Below are positions 53,970-62,364 of a DNA stretch of 64,000 nt, piece after piece (positions within the stretch are counted from its first letter, which is position 1; the number at the start of each line of letters is the position of its first letter). Under the pieces are notes generated by a model that searched no databases, was not told the origin of the DNA, and worked only from the letters and a program-made list of their open reading frames with translations. The position numbers and the translations under genes are program-made. Source of the stretch: Aggregatilinea lenta (GTDB taxonomy: Bacteria; Chloroflexota; Anaerolineae; Aggregatilineales; Aggregatilineaceae); NCBI RefSeq assembly GCF_003569045.1, contig NZ_BFCB01000001.1:589189-653188 (forward strand), given 5' to 3'.

Positions 53970-55634
53970 TCAGGCTTTGTTCGCTTTGATGCGGCGCTCG
54001 ATCTCGTCGTCGGGCGGCAGGGGGAAGATCATGCCGAAGGTGCTGCCCTGGCCGGGGCTGCTCTGCACGAACACACGCCCGCCGTGCTGCTCCGCCACCG
54101 ACTTCACAATCGACAGGCCGAGGCCGGTCCCCTTCACGTCGCGGGAGGTCGCAGCGGCGCGGTAGAAGCGCTCGAACAGGCGGGTCTGCGCTTCGGGCGA
54201 GACGCCAGGGCCGTTGTCCTGCACTTCGAGGTAGACGTCATACTCGCGCGCGTAGGCGCGCACTGTGATCGTGCCGCTGGGTGGCGTGTACTTGTTCGCG
54301 TTGCTCAACAGGTTGATCAGCGCGCGGTGCAGCCAGTGCATGTCGCCCAGAATGTATGGCAGGTAGTCGGGCACGTCCACGTTCAGCGATTGGCCGCGCT
54401 CTACGAAGCCCGGCCCGGTGTCTACGATGCCGCGCTCCACCAGCTCGCGCACGTCCACCGGATCGGACCGGACACCCACGCCGCTTTCGATGCGCTCCAG
54501 GTTGAGCAGATCGTCGATCAGATCCTGCATGCGGTTGATGCTCTGCTGCGCCAGGTCGATGACCTCTTCGTGCATCTCCGACAGGCCACCCAGGTCATTG
54601 TGCAACATGCGCAGCGCATTGACCGTCGTGGCGAGCGGATTGCGCAGGTCATGCGCGGCGGCGCGGATGAAGTTGATGCGCGATTGTTCCGCCTCGCGCA
54701 AAAAGGTCATGTCGCGCACGACCATTACCCAGCCCTCGGCGTGCTGGTTTTTTTCCAGCCGTTGACCGGCATAGACGGGCGAAACGATGGCCGCCAGGAA
54801 GCGCCCGTCCTCCAGCGTCGCCTCGAACACGACATTGCCGCCCCCGCCCAGGTCCATCGCGCGGCGCAACCCTTCGCGCAGCCTGGCGGGCAGGGACGCA
54901 TTGCGCAGCTGCGTGCCGATCAAGTCGTCTGCGCTGATGTCAAACAGCGCCTCGGCGGTAGCGTTCACCAGATTGATGCTGCCGTAGCTGTCAGTGGCGA
55001 TGATCGCGTCGCCGGAGGAGTGCAGCACCGCGCCCAGGCGGCTCGACTGCTCGTGCGCGTGCTCGTACTGGCGTGCGTTGTCCAGTGCAATGCCCACCTG
55101 ATCCGCGATGGCGCGCAGCATGTCGATCTCGCCCGCGCCGAACTCGTACGACGCGTAATTCATCACGCTGAGGATGCCCACAACGCGCCCGCGTGCGTGC
55201 ATCGGCACCAGCGCCATCGCCTGCACCCCTTCCTGCGCGAACTCCGGCACGTGCAGACGCGGGTCGTTGCTCACCTCGCCGGTAATCATCACCTCGTCAT
55301 TGCGCACGACCATGCCCGACATGCCCTTGCCCAGCGGGATGCGCATCGGCTGGCTGACGAAGTCGAACTTCCAGCCCTGCTGCGCGCGCAGCACCAGCTC
55401 GTTGGCTTGCTCGTCCAGCAGGCTGATGCCCGCCGCCTGCACCGGAATGACTTTGAGGACCGCGTTCAGAGCCGTATCGAGCGCCGTTTCCAGGTCGAGG
55501 GTTTGGCTGACCGCCGTCGCCACCGTGTTGATCGCGGCGAGCTGTTCGATACGGCGCTGAAGCTCGTGCGACAACTGCTCGTTCTTGAGCAGCAGACTTT
55601 CGTCGCCGGGGAAAGAAGCAGGGTGCGCGTTCAT
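53970..55634 (-). CDS. soluble hybrid-sensor histidine kinase: GAF, PAS, HisKA, HATPase
   Basis: 554 residues. A short coiled coil (about 15-35) leads into a GAF domain (about 45-190: MRIPLGKGMSGMVVRNDEVM, then GILSVMNYASYEFGAGEIDM). A PAS domain follows (200-315: AVLHSSGDAIIATDSYGSIN). The dimerisation domain carries the phosphoacceptor His328 in AAAHDLRNPLATTVNALRML. The ATPase has N-box LINLLSNANKYTP, G1 DNGPGVSP and G2 GTGLGLSIVKSVAEQHGG. No transmembrane helix, so it senses something inside the cell. No response regulator is adjacent; it is an orphan. Confidence 0.95.
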   Translation of the reverse strand: MNAHPASFPGDESLLLKNEQLSHELQRRIEQLAAINTVATAVSQTLDLETALDTALNAVLKVIPVQAAGISLLDEQANELVLRAQQGWKFDFVSQPMRIPLGKGMSGMVVRNDEVMITGEVSNDPRLHVPEFAQEGVQAMALVPMHARGRVVGILSVMNYASYEFGAGEIDMLRAIADQVGIALDNARQYEHAHEQSSRLGAVLHSSGDAIIATDSYGSINLVNATAEALFDISADDLIGTQLRNASLPARLREGLRRAMDLGGGGNVVFEATLEDGRFLAAIVSPVYAGQRLEKNQHAEGWVMVVRDMTFLREAEQSRINFIRAAAHDLRNPLATTVNALRMLHNDLGGLSEMHEEVIDLAQQSINRMQDLIDDLLNLERIESGVGVRSDPVDVRELVERGIVDTGPGFVERGQSLNVDVPDYLPYILGDMHWLHRALINLLSNANKYTPPSGTITVRAYAREYDVYLEVQDNGPGVSPEAQTRLFERFYRAAATSRDVKGTGLGLSIVKSVAEQHGGRVFVQSSPGQGSTFGMIFPLPPDDEIERRIKANKA

Positions 55635-55727
55635 GGAGTTCGTATCGTTCCGATTAAGGGATAAGATGCACTATCGTACCACGAAACAAGACGCCTGTCG
55701 CAGCGCTATTTCAACGGAACGCGCCGC

Positions 55728-56063
55728 CTAGATGAAGCCGAGCGCCGAGGCGAGGGCCAGCACGAGCAGCAGGGTCGCCAGAAGCAGCACCCAGGCCGTC
55801 AGCCGACCGCTGTCTTGCAGCGGGGTCAGGCCTGATTCGTGCGTCTCGACCTGGCCCAACAGGTCGATGCGGATGTCGAGGTTGTACATCTCGCGCGTCA
55901 GGCGGGCGTCGTAGGCGCTTTGGGTGAGTACGTGCCAGCCTTCGGCGGTGTACTTCTCGATCGCCTGGGCCATGATCGCGCTCGCGTCCTCCGGGCTGAT
56001 GGGATCGATCTCCGGCGCCGGGGATGGTGCGTTGGCCGGGCGAGAGTCTTTGTCGGACAGCAT
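55728..56063 (-). CDS. small C-terminally anchored protein
   Basis: 111 residues. Residues 1-25 are polar; the middle (EDASAIMAQAIEKYTAEGWH, SAYDARLTREMYNLDIRIDL) is helical; a single hydrophobic helix ends the protein (TAWVLLLATLLLVLALASAL). I chose the ATG at 56063 because GGAG sits nine bases upstream rather than the ATGs a few codons before. No family recognised; the 'YTAEGWHVLTQSAYDARLTR' stretch resembles DUF4177-like small proteins only loosely. Confidence 0.6.
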   Translation of the reverse strand: MLSDKDSRPANAPSPAPEIDPISPEDASAIMAQAIEKYTAEGWHVLTQSAYDARLTREMYNLDIRIDLLGQVETHESGLTPLQDSGRLTAWVLLLATLLLVLALASALGFI

Positions 56064-56241
56064 TATCTCCACTCCCATCATTTTTTGCGGTATAGTTTGG
56101 GGCTGTTTGACTTGGCTACCAACCTAAGCGCCACGATCTGGCCTAAGTGTACCCGATTCCAAACGAAGTATGCTATCTGCACCGATTCGCTCGCTGCACT
56201 GATTACGCTATCTGCCGCACCGTGTTGGGGAGTATCGTCCT

Positions 56242-57528
56242 ATGTCGTTATCCAATAAACGTGCGCGCCGCAATACGACACTCTTTGGCGCGCTGCTCGG
56301 ACTGATTATCATCTTCACCTTCGTGATCAGCCTGTTCGCCAATCCGGGCACCTCGACCACTGTGGTGCCGACGTCCGCGCTCAGCACGCCGCGCCCCACA
56401 TCGATCGTCGTGCCGACGCCGGATAGCAGCCCGAACCTGGACGGCGCGCTGCCCTACGTGCACAGCAGCGGCCTGTTCCAGACCTTCCGCCCAGCGGGCA
56501 GCGGGTGGAGCATCGACGATAACCCCTTCGACGAAAGCGGCGACCGGCTGGACGCGATCATCCAGAGCACGCAGCGGCTGGTCGTCATCCATAACTACGT
56601 GCTGCCGGGCACGGAATACGACTCGATTGAGTCGCTGAGCGAGAATTTCCTGAACGACGCGTATTACGCGGCAGAGTGGACGAATTACGAGAGCTGGGAA
56701 GAGACAGGCCGCGAAGTCACCGGCGACACGGTGATCGTGGACTTCACCCTGAGCGCGCAGGACGTGAGCTACCTCGCGCGCGACATCTCGCGGCTGGACG
56801 GGGACACGCTCTATGTGGCGCGCGTGGTCGTGCCCGCGAACGATCCGCCGCTGCTCGACCTGATCGCGGACGACGTGCGGGCGGCGTTCTTCGGCTATGA
56901 CCAGCTTCAGGCCGTGCCGCGCGCCTGGCCCGCCTACGTCGACCAGCAGCTTGGCTTCGTGCTGAAGTACCCGGTGGGCTGGCAGGCTGTGGCCGGGGCA
57001 CCGGGACGCCCGGCGACCTTCCGCACCGGGTCCGGCCAACCGGACGCGACGGTCCGCCTGGAGGCGCACGCCGCGCAGCCACTCGCCTCAGCGGATGAGG
57101 CCGAAGCGTGGCTGGTCGCCCAGGACAACACGATCACGGTGCTGGGCAGTACGCCGCTGGAACACCCGATCGGTACGGGCTATGAGGTCGCGTACGAGAG
57201 CCGCGACGCCGCCGGGGACCGTCACAGCGGGCTGGCCGTACTGCTCAACGACGCGGCAGGCACGCTGTTCGTCGCCAATCTCCAGCTCGACGAGGGCGGC
57301 GTGAATCTTCTCGATCCGGCGGGCCTGACCGACGCACAGCTTGAAGCTCGCAGCGCCGTCGTGGATGGCTTCATGGTGCTGCCGCCCGGCTCGCGCGAAG
57401 TGCTCGCGCCGGACGCGACCGCCGTCGCCACCGAAGCGCCGCTGGCCGCGACCGAAGCGACTGTAGAAATGACAGCAGACGCGACGGCAGACGCGCCTGC
57501 CGCGACCGAGGCCGCTGACGCGGGGTAG
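56242..57528 (+). CDS. membrane-anchored protein with two PsbP-like units (function unknown)
   Basis: 428 residues. A basic N-terminus and one hydrophobic helix (about 13-33) anchor it; a Thr/Pro-rich linker runs to about residue 65. Two alpha/beta units follow: the first to about 225 (FRPAGSGWSIDDNPFDESGD, VIVDFTLSAQDVSYLARDIS) and the second to about 385 (QLGFVLKYPVGWQAVAGAPG, TGYEVAYESRDAAGD). Both start with a 'GW' strand as PsbP/DUF1795-like domains do; this is a weak match. The last 40 residues are low-complexity Ala/Thr/Glu. GGGAG is about nine bases before the ATG. Confidence 0.6.
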   Translation: MSLSNKRARRNTTLFGALLGLIIIFTFVISLFANPGTSTTVVPTSALSTPRPTSIVVPTPDSSPNLDGALPYVHSSGLFQTFRPAGSGWSIDDNPFDESGDRLDAIIQSTQRLVVIHNYVLPGTEYDSIESLSENFLNDAYYAAEWTNYESWEETGREVTGDTVIVDFTLSAQDVSYLARDISRLDGDTLYVARVVVPANDPPLLDLIADDVRAAFFGYDQLQAVPRAWPAYVDQQLGFVLKYPVGWQAVAGAPGRPATFRTGSGQPDATVRLEAHAAQPLASADEAEAWLVAQDNTITVLGSTPLEHPIGTGYEVAYESRDAAGDRHSGLAVLLNDAAGTLFVANLQLDEGGVNLLDPAGLTDAQLEARSAVVDGFMVLPPGSREVLAPDATAVATEAPLAATEATVEMTADATADAPAATEAADAG

Positions 57529-57550
57529 CGCATCTCTCGCAGCAAGGACC

Positions 57551-57583
57551 AAAAAACCGCCGGTCATTTGACCGGCGGTTTTA
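57551..57583 (+). terminator. intrinsic terminator, bidirectional
   Basis: AAACCGCCGGTCA and TGACCGGCGGTTT pair exactly around TT, with AAAA before and TTTT after. It ends the anchored protein gene and may also serve tRNA-Arg on the other strand. Confidence 0.92.
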
Positions 57584-57588
57584 GTTGG

Positions 57589-57662
57589 CGTGCCTGGGGG
57601 GATTCGAACCCACGACCTCTTGTTCCGTAGACAAGCGCTCTAATCCACTGAGCTACAGGCAC
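57589..57662 (-). tRNA. tRNA-Arg (anticodon ACG)
   Basis: Acceptor GTGCCTG pairs with CAGGCAC; D-arm GCTCAGTGGATTAGAGC; anticodon loop CTACGGA giving ACG for CGU/CGC/CGA after A-to-I editing; T-arm GGGTTCGAATCCC. CCA is not encoded. Confidence 0.97.
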
Positions 57663-57967
57663 TCATCTCAACGTGGCGATATCATAGCACGCCCGACTGG
57701 CTTTGACAAGGGTGTATCGCGGTCCGGGCAGGGTGGCACCCACCCGCCCAAAAGGTCATTCTGCCCGGTTTCCAGCCATCTGCAGACGCGCCTTTCAGGT
57801 CATCGCCGTCCCAAAGCGCAAGAGCACAGCATGGAATGATAACTGTAGGGCTGAAATATCATATTGTTATGTAAATGTAAGGTTATAGTGTTTATAATAA
57901 TAGGATAAATTTAAGTCCTGCGGAATCCGCAGGCGAGTCCGGCCAATAAATTGAACGGGAGGCGACT
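57663..57967. other. intergenic region with a sharp AT-rich stretch
   Basis: No gene. From about 57835 to 57925 the sequence is strikingly AT-rich against the high-GC background and holds a TATAAT at 57893-57898 without a clear -35. It is the likely promoter of the SGNH/carbamoyltransferase cluster, possibly with an UP-element-like or silencer-binding tract. A GGCAGGGTGGCACCCACCCG segment lies at about 57727-57746. Confidence 0.5.
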
Positions 57968-59110
57968 ATGCCGTCAAATCCCCGTCCGCGTAGGGTATTG
58001 TTCCGCTTTGTGCTCGTCAGCCTGCCGTCGCTGTGCGCCTGCATGTTCGTGCTCGAACTGGGCCTGCGCCTCTTCGTCCCGGTGTCCGACCCACTGCCGC
58101 GCGGCCTCTACGACGCCGATGCAAATCTGCTCATTTCCGAGCCGCACGACCAGGGCACCTACATCAAGAATCCCGACATCAACGCCGACTATCTTATCAA
58201 CAGCGCGGGCTGGAACTCGCCCCACGAATATACGCCGCAGAAGCAGCCCGGCGTGCTGCGTATCGCGGTCATCGGGGACAGCTACGTCGAGAGCATGGAA
58301 GTGGACCTCGACAAGTCGTTCCTGGCGCTGCTCGAAACGACGCTGGCCCAGGCCAGCGGCCAGCCCGTGGAGGTGTACAACTTCGGCAAGAGCGGCGCGC
58401 CCTTGAGCGAATACCTCCAGATCATGCGCTACGTCACGGCGACGTACGCCCCGGACATCGTGATCGTCAACATCGTCGATAACGACTTCGAGGAGTCGTT
58501 CGTCGAATACGGCCTGCCCTATTTCCTGAACTTCGATCTCGCGGCGGATGGCAGCATCGTCGAGATCCCGCCGGTGCCGTACGAGCCGTCGAAGCAGGTC
58601 GAAGGCTTCCGCGTGCTGGCGCATTCCGCGTTGGTGCGCTTCCTGGCTTACAACCTCGACTACCTGCCGCGCCTCAAGATGATGCGCATGAATGAGCCGG
58701 TCGAGCAGACGGAAAGCGACGACAGCGCGCGCCGCACGAAGCTGGACACGTTGGTGCGCTACGTCTTCGGGCAGTACGCGGATCTCGCCTCCGGGGCGGA
58801 CAGCCACCTGCTGCTGGTGATCGACGGGCCGCGCGCGGATCTGTACAAGGGGCGGCCCCTGGAAGAGTCCGACACGTTCATCTACCACGACGTCTCGCAG
58901 GCGGCGGTGGACGAGCTGGGCATCCCGCTGCTCGACCTTACCACGCCCTTCGCCGAGGCATACAGCCAGACAGAGCGGCGGCTCAACTTCGAGAACGACT
59001 ATCACTGGAACGAATACGGGCACCAGATCGTGGCGCAGGCGCTGGCGGACGAGCTGCTGGCGCTGGAATGGGTCAGCTCTGGCAGCTCGGCCAGCGCCCA
59101 GATCCCGTAG
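57968..59110 (+). CDS. membrane-anchored SGNH/GDSL hydrolase-like protein
   Basis: 380 residues. One hydrophobic anchor at about 10-35. IAVIGDSYVESMEV gives the nucleophile Ser105, VYNFGKSGAPLSEYLQIM the block II Gly region, and NDYHWNEYGHQIVA the catalytic Asp344 and His346. This AlgX-like SGNH type adds or removes acyl groups on extracellular glycans. GGGAGG precedes the ATG. It opens the cluster with the SxtJ-like peptide, carbamoyltransferase and DUF5989 genes, so a shared role in envelope glycan decoration is inferred. Confidence 0.87.
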   Translation: MPSNPRPRRVLFRFVLVSLPSLCACMFVLELGLRLFVPVSDPLPRGLYDADANLLISEPHDQGTYIKNPDINADYLINSAGWNSPHEYTPQKQPGVLRIAVIGDSYVESMEVDLDKSFLALLETTLAQASGQPVEVYNFGKSGAPLSEYLQIMRYVTATYAPDIVIVNIVDNDFEESFVEYGLPYFLNFDLAADGSIVEIPPVPYEPSKQVEGFRVLAHSALVRFLAYNLDYLPRLKMMRMNEPVEQTESDDSARRTKLDTLVRYVFGQYADLASGADSHLLLVIDGPRADLYKGRPLEESDTFIYHDVSQAAVDELGIPLLDLTTPFAEAYSQTERRLNFENDYHWNEYGHQIVAQALADELLALEWVSSGSSASAQIP

Positions 59111-59240
59111 TGGGGGGCTTTGCCTATGATGTAGCGCATTCTGCTGCCTCGGTACCGTTGACAGGCCATTGTCGCTCAGTATAATCGCCACTAAATATGG
59201 TGCTGACCGCGCCAACGAGTAGGGCGAGGGGGATAACCTT

Positions 59241-59471
59241 TTGTCTGAGATATTACAAATTGCCCGCAACCGCTGGGATATCGTCGGCCAGGCTTACGCA
59301 GATTTCCAGGGTCGACTCATCGCAGTCCTGTTCTACTTCACCATCTTCGTCCCGTTTGCGCTCATCATGCGCCTGACCGGCGATCCGCTCCACATCCGCA
59401 AGGCCGACACCCGCTGGCTGGATCGCGCGCCGGTCGGGGCGACCCCCGACGATGCGCGGAGGCAGTTCTAG
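59241..59471 (+). CDS. SxtJ-like small membrane protein
   Basis: 76 residues from a TTG with AGGGGG about ten bases upstream. One long hydrophobic segment, LIAVLFYFTIFVPFALIMRL, is followed by TGDPLHIRKADTRWLDR. The 'P-F-LIMRL-GDPL' tail is typical of SxtJ-type proteins found beside carbamoyltransferases, though those are usually longer, so this matches their C-terminal part. The stop is one base before the carbamoyltransferase ATG. Confidence 0.72.
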   Translation: MSEILQIARNRWDIVGQAYADFQGRLIAVLFYFTIFVPFALIMRLTGDPLHIRKADTRWLDRAPVGATPDDARRQF

Positions 59472-59472
59472 T

Positions 59473-61257
59473 ATGGATATCCTGGGCATTTCCTGCTTTT
59501 ATCACGACGCGGCGGCGGCGCTGCTGCGCGACGGCGATCTGGTCGCGGCCTCGATGGAGGAACGGCTCACCCGTAAGAAGCATGACAACAGCTTCCCCGC
59601 GCAGGCGATCCAGTTCTGCCTGACACAGGGGGGGATTCAGGGCGCGGACCTCGACTACGTGGTGTTCTACGAGAAGCCGATGGTCAAGGTGGGGCGCATT
59701 CTGCAAACGGCGCTGAGCACCTTCCCGCGCTCGTGGGACTTCTGGCGCGAGGCGGTGACGGCCTACGTCACCGAGAAGATGTGGATCAAAAGCCTGATCC
59801 AGCGCGAGCTGAACGTGCCGCCCGAAAAAATCCTGTTCTGCGATCACCATATGTCGCACGCGGCCAGCGCGTTTTTCACCTCGCCGTTCGAGGATGCGGC
59901 GGTGCTGACCATTGACGGCGTGGGCGAATGGACCACGACCACGATGGGCTACGCCACCGCCAACTGGAATGGCCAGGGCGAGAACGCGATCAACCTGTTC
60001 TGGGAGCAGAAGTTCCCGCACTCGATCGGCCTGTTCTATTCGGCCTTCACCGCCTTCCTGGGCTTCACCGTCAACAGCGGCGAATACAAGGTGATGGGCA
60101 TGGCCCCCTACGGGGAGCCAAAGTACGTCGACAGGGTGAAGAAGCTGATCACGATCAATCCCGACGGTAGCTTCTACCTGAACATGGACTACTTCGCCTA
60201 TCACTATTCGGCCAATAACAGCTTCAACAGCAAGTTCACGGATCTGTTCGGGCAGCCGCGCGTGCACGACGAGGACTTCTTCACGGCTAAAAGCGCGCCG
60301 CATCGCGTGGGCGAAGCGGCGGCGATGGAGCGCAACCAGTATTACGCCGACATCGCGGCCAGCGTCCAGGCCGTGACTGAGGAAGCCATGCTGGCAATGG
60401 CGAATGCCGCCTACGAGAAGACTGGCTGCAAGCGGCTGGTCATGGCGGGCGGCGTGGCGCTGAACAGCGTGGCGAACTTCAAGGTGCTGGCGCACACGCC
60501 GTTCGACGACGTGTACATTCAGCCCGCGGCGGGCGACGACGGCGGCGCGCTGGGCGCGGCGCTGTGGGCCTATCACCTCGTGCTGAACCAGCCGCGCAAG
60601 CTGGTCATGACGCACGCGTACTACGGTCAGGAATACAGCGACGGCGAGATCAAAGCCTTCCTCGATGCCGAGGGCATCCCCTACGAGTGCTTCGACAACG
60701 ACGACCAACTGCTCGACCGCGTGGTGAATGAGATCCTTGAGCAGCGTGTGATCGGCCTGTACCAGGGGCGCTACGAGTGGGGCCCGCGCGCGCTCGGCAA
60801 CCGCAGCATCATCGCGGACCCGCGCCGCGCCGAGATGAAGGACATCGTCAATACCAAGATCAAGTTCCGCGAGCCGTTCCGCCCGTTCGCGCCGGTGGTG
60901 CTGGCGGACCGCGCACCGGAGTTCTTCGACTATCCGAACGTGGAGACCGATCCGCTGGCGCGTTTCATGCTGGCCGTCAGCCCGATCTTCGACGACAAGC
61001 TCGACGTGGCGAAGGCCACGACCCACGAAGGCGGCACGGGTCGCCTGCAAACCATCGACTATCAGACCAACCCGCGCTATTATGAATTAGTGCGACGCTT
61101 CGGCGAAGCGTCGGGCGTGCCTATTTTGATGAACACGTCCTTTAATCTGCGCGGGGAACCGATTGTCAGCTCACCGGCCAACGCCTGGTGGACCTTCAGC
61201 AACAGCGGCATCGATTGGCTGATGATGGGTCCGTTCCTGGTCGGCAAGAAGTCGTAG
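59473..61257 (+). CDS. carbamoyltransferase (NodU/CmcH/TobZ family)
   Basis: 594 residues. The start MDILGISCFYHDAAAALLRD and MEERLTRKKHDNSFP, then FCDHHMSHAASAFFTSPF, form the Kae1-like N-terminal domain that binds metal and nucleotide. The YrdC-like C-terminal domain carries GRYEWGPRALGNRSIIADPR and FREPFRPFAPVVL. The enzyme makes carbamoyl-adenylate from carbamoyl phosphate and ATP and transfers the carbamoyl group to a hydroxyl, usually on a sugar or secondary metabolite. Start chosen at the ATG after GGAGG. It sits between an SxtJ-like gene and DUF5989, a conserved trio in many bacteria. Confidence 0.96.
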   Translation: MDILGISCFYHDAAAALLRDGDLVAASMEERLTRKKHDNSFPAQAIQFCLTQGGIQGADLDYVVFYEKPMVKVGRILQTALSTFPRSWDFWREAVTAYVTEKMWIKSLIQRELNVPPEKILFCDHHMSHAASAFFTSPFEDAAVLTIDGVGEWTTTTMGYATANWNGQGENAINLFWEQKFPHSIGLFYSAFTAFLGFTVNSGEYKVMGMAPYGEPKYVDRVKKLITINPDGSFYLNMDYFAYHYSANNSFNSKFTDLFGQPRVHDEDFFTAKSAPHRVGEAAAMERNQYYADIAASVQAVTEEAMLAMANAAYEKTGCKRLVMAGGVALNSVANFKVLAHTPFDDVYIQPAAGDDGGALGAALWAYHLVLNQPRKLVMTHAYYGQEYSDGEIKAFLDAEGIPYECFDNDDQLLDRVVNEILEQRVIGLYQGRYEWGPRALGNRSIIADPRRAEMKDIVNTKIKFREPFRPFAPVVLADRAPEFFDYPNVETDPLARFMLAVSPIFDDKLDVAKATTHEGGTGRLQTIDYQTNPRYYELVRRFGEASGVPILMNTSFNLRGEPIVSSPANAWWTFSNSGIDWLMMGPFLVGKKS

Positions 61258-61272
61258 CAGCGGAGAACAGCC

Positions 61273-61488
61273 ATGTCCCAGCAAACCTCAACCAATACGA
61301 CTCAACGCCCCGGCAGATTGAGTGGGATCAAGACCCGCCTGGGGATCGTAGGCGAGCTGTTCGCCTTTCTGTGGGCCGCGAAGATGTGGTGGCTCATCCC
61401 GATGATCCTCGCGCTGCTGGTGTTTGCGCTGCTGATCGCGTTCGGGGCGGCGGGCGGTGGCGGCCCACTGATCTACACGCTGTTCTAG
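61273..61488 (+). CDS. DUF5989 family small membrane protein
   Basis: 71 residues. GIVGELFAFLWAAKMWWLIP followed by MILALLVFALLIAFG and a Gly-rich GGGGPLIYTLF end is the DUF5989 pattern. One or two membrane helices. It commonly follows carbamoyltransferase genes; function unknown. GGAG precedes the ATG; 15 bases after the carbamoyltransferase stop. Confidence 0.88.
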   Translation: MSQQTSTNTTQRPGRLSGIKTRLGIVGELFAFLWAAKMWWLIPMILALLVFALLIAFGAAGGGGPLIYTLF

Positions 61489-61500
61489 GGAGAGAAACGT

Positions 61501-61821
61501 ATGGGAAATTGGCTGCTGGCCGTGCTGATCGGCGTGGTCATTGGATTGGCGCTGGGCATCAAAATCGCCCAGGACTCGAACAATAAGCAGCCGGTCCGGG
61601 GCGGTGCTGTAGCTCAAACGCTGCACTATCTGGCCTGCGCTGCGATGATGAGCGTGCTGCCCTTCATCATTACCGGGATTATTGTGGGCCTCAAGTTCGT
61701 GGTCTTGCTGAGCACCGGCGTCGGACTGATGGTGCTGACGGGGGCCTTCCTGCTGCTGGAAGCGTCCATCGAGCGCGGCGCGACTGCGCCTCCGCCGGAT
61801 CGGCCCGTGCTGACTGACTGA
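61501..61821 (+). CDS. small membrane protein of the carbamoyltransferase cluster
   Basis: 106 residues with three hydrophobic helices (about 3-20, 43-62 and 64-86) and a polar tail. GGGAG lies before the ATG, 12 bases after the DUF5989 stop. It is followed by a terminator, so it is the last gene of the cluster. No family recognised. Confidence 0.68.
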   Translation: MGNWLLAVLIGVVIGLALGIKIAQDSNNKQPVRGGAVAQTLHYLACAAMMSVLPFIITGIIVGLKFVVLLSTGVGLMVLTGAFLLLEASIERGATAPPPDRPVLTD

Positions 61822-61843
61822 GCCTTTCCCTTTGTCAACAAAC

Positions 61844-61875
61844 AGAGCCGGGCAGTTGCTGCGCCCGGCTCTTTG
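61844..61875 (+). terminator. intrinsic terminator of the carbamoyltransferase cluster
   Basis: AGAGCCGGGC and GCCCGGCTCT pair around nine bases, followed by TTTGCATTT. Confidence 0.8.
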
Positions 61876-61913
61876 CATTTCACAGTGATGAAGTTGGCAA
61901 AACAACGATATGG

Positions 61914-62258
61914 CTACAAGTCGTCCAGACGACCGTTGTCCAGCGCCATCTGGAAGGCGCGCCCCACCAGCAGCAGCTCGGTGATCCACTCTTCCAGCAC
62001 GTCGTCCACGTCGAGGTCAGCCAGCGCGGCGGCCAGCTCTTGCGGGATGTCGTCGAGCACCTCGGTCGTCAGGCACTGCATCGCCTGCCAGACCGCGTCG
62101 CGCGAGACGGGCGGGTCGCCCGTCATAATCTCTTCATACCACGCAGCAATGATGGGGTGAACCTGATCGCAGGCCGAGCCTTCGACCAGTTCCTCGTTCG
62201 CCAGATCTTCGAATTCTTCCAGCCAGTCCGGGTCTTGGGGCGTCTGTTGATCGGTCAT
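61914..62258 (-). CDS. small acidic protein of unknown function
   Basis: 114 residues, strongly acidic and helical: WLEEFEDLANEELVEG, VHPIIAAWYEEIMTGDPPVS, EVLDDIPQELAAALADLDVD, EEWITELLLVGRAFQMALDN. I start at the ATG at 62258, with AGGAGA upstream, rather than at the frame opening at 62354. No family recognised. The next gene on the same strand begins about 1.2 kb upstream and ends 106 bases before it. Confidence 0.65.
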   Translation of the reverse strand: MTDQQTPQDPDWLEEFEDLANEELVEGSACDQVHPIIAAWYEEIMTGDPPVSRDAVWQAMQCLTTEVLDDIPQELAAALADLDVDDVLEEWITELLLVGRAFQMALDNGRLDDL

Positions 62259-62364
62259 GAGCGGCGTATCTCCTGGCCTGTATGTCAGCGGAATTGCGAC
62301 TCCATGCAGGATGTGACCAGAGTGTAACAGGTCGCTGACGTGGGGGCAATCCAACTCGCGCAGG

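Noticed and set aside
53847-55664. 605-residue open frame on the plus strand
   Set aside because: Antisense shadow of the histidine kinase gene.
59365-61050. 561-residue open frame on the minus strand
   Set aside because: Antisense of the carbamoyltransferase, with typical shadow composition.
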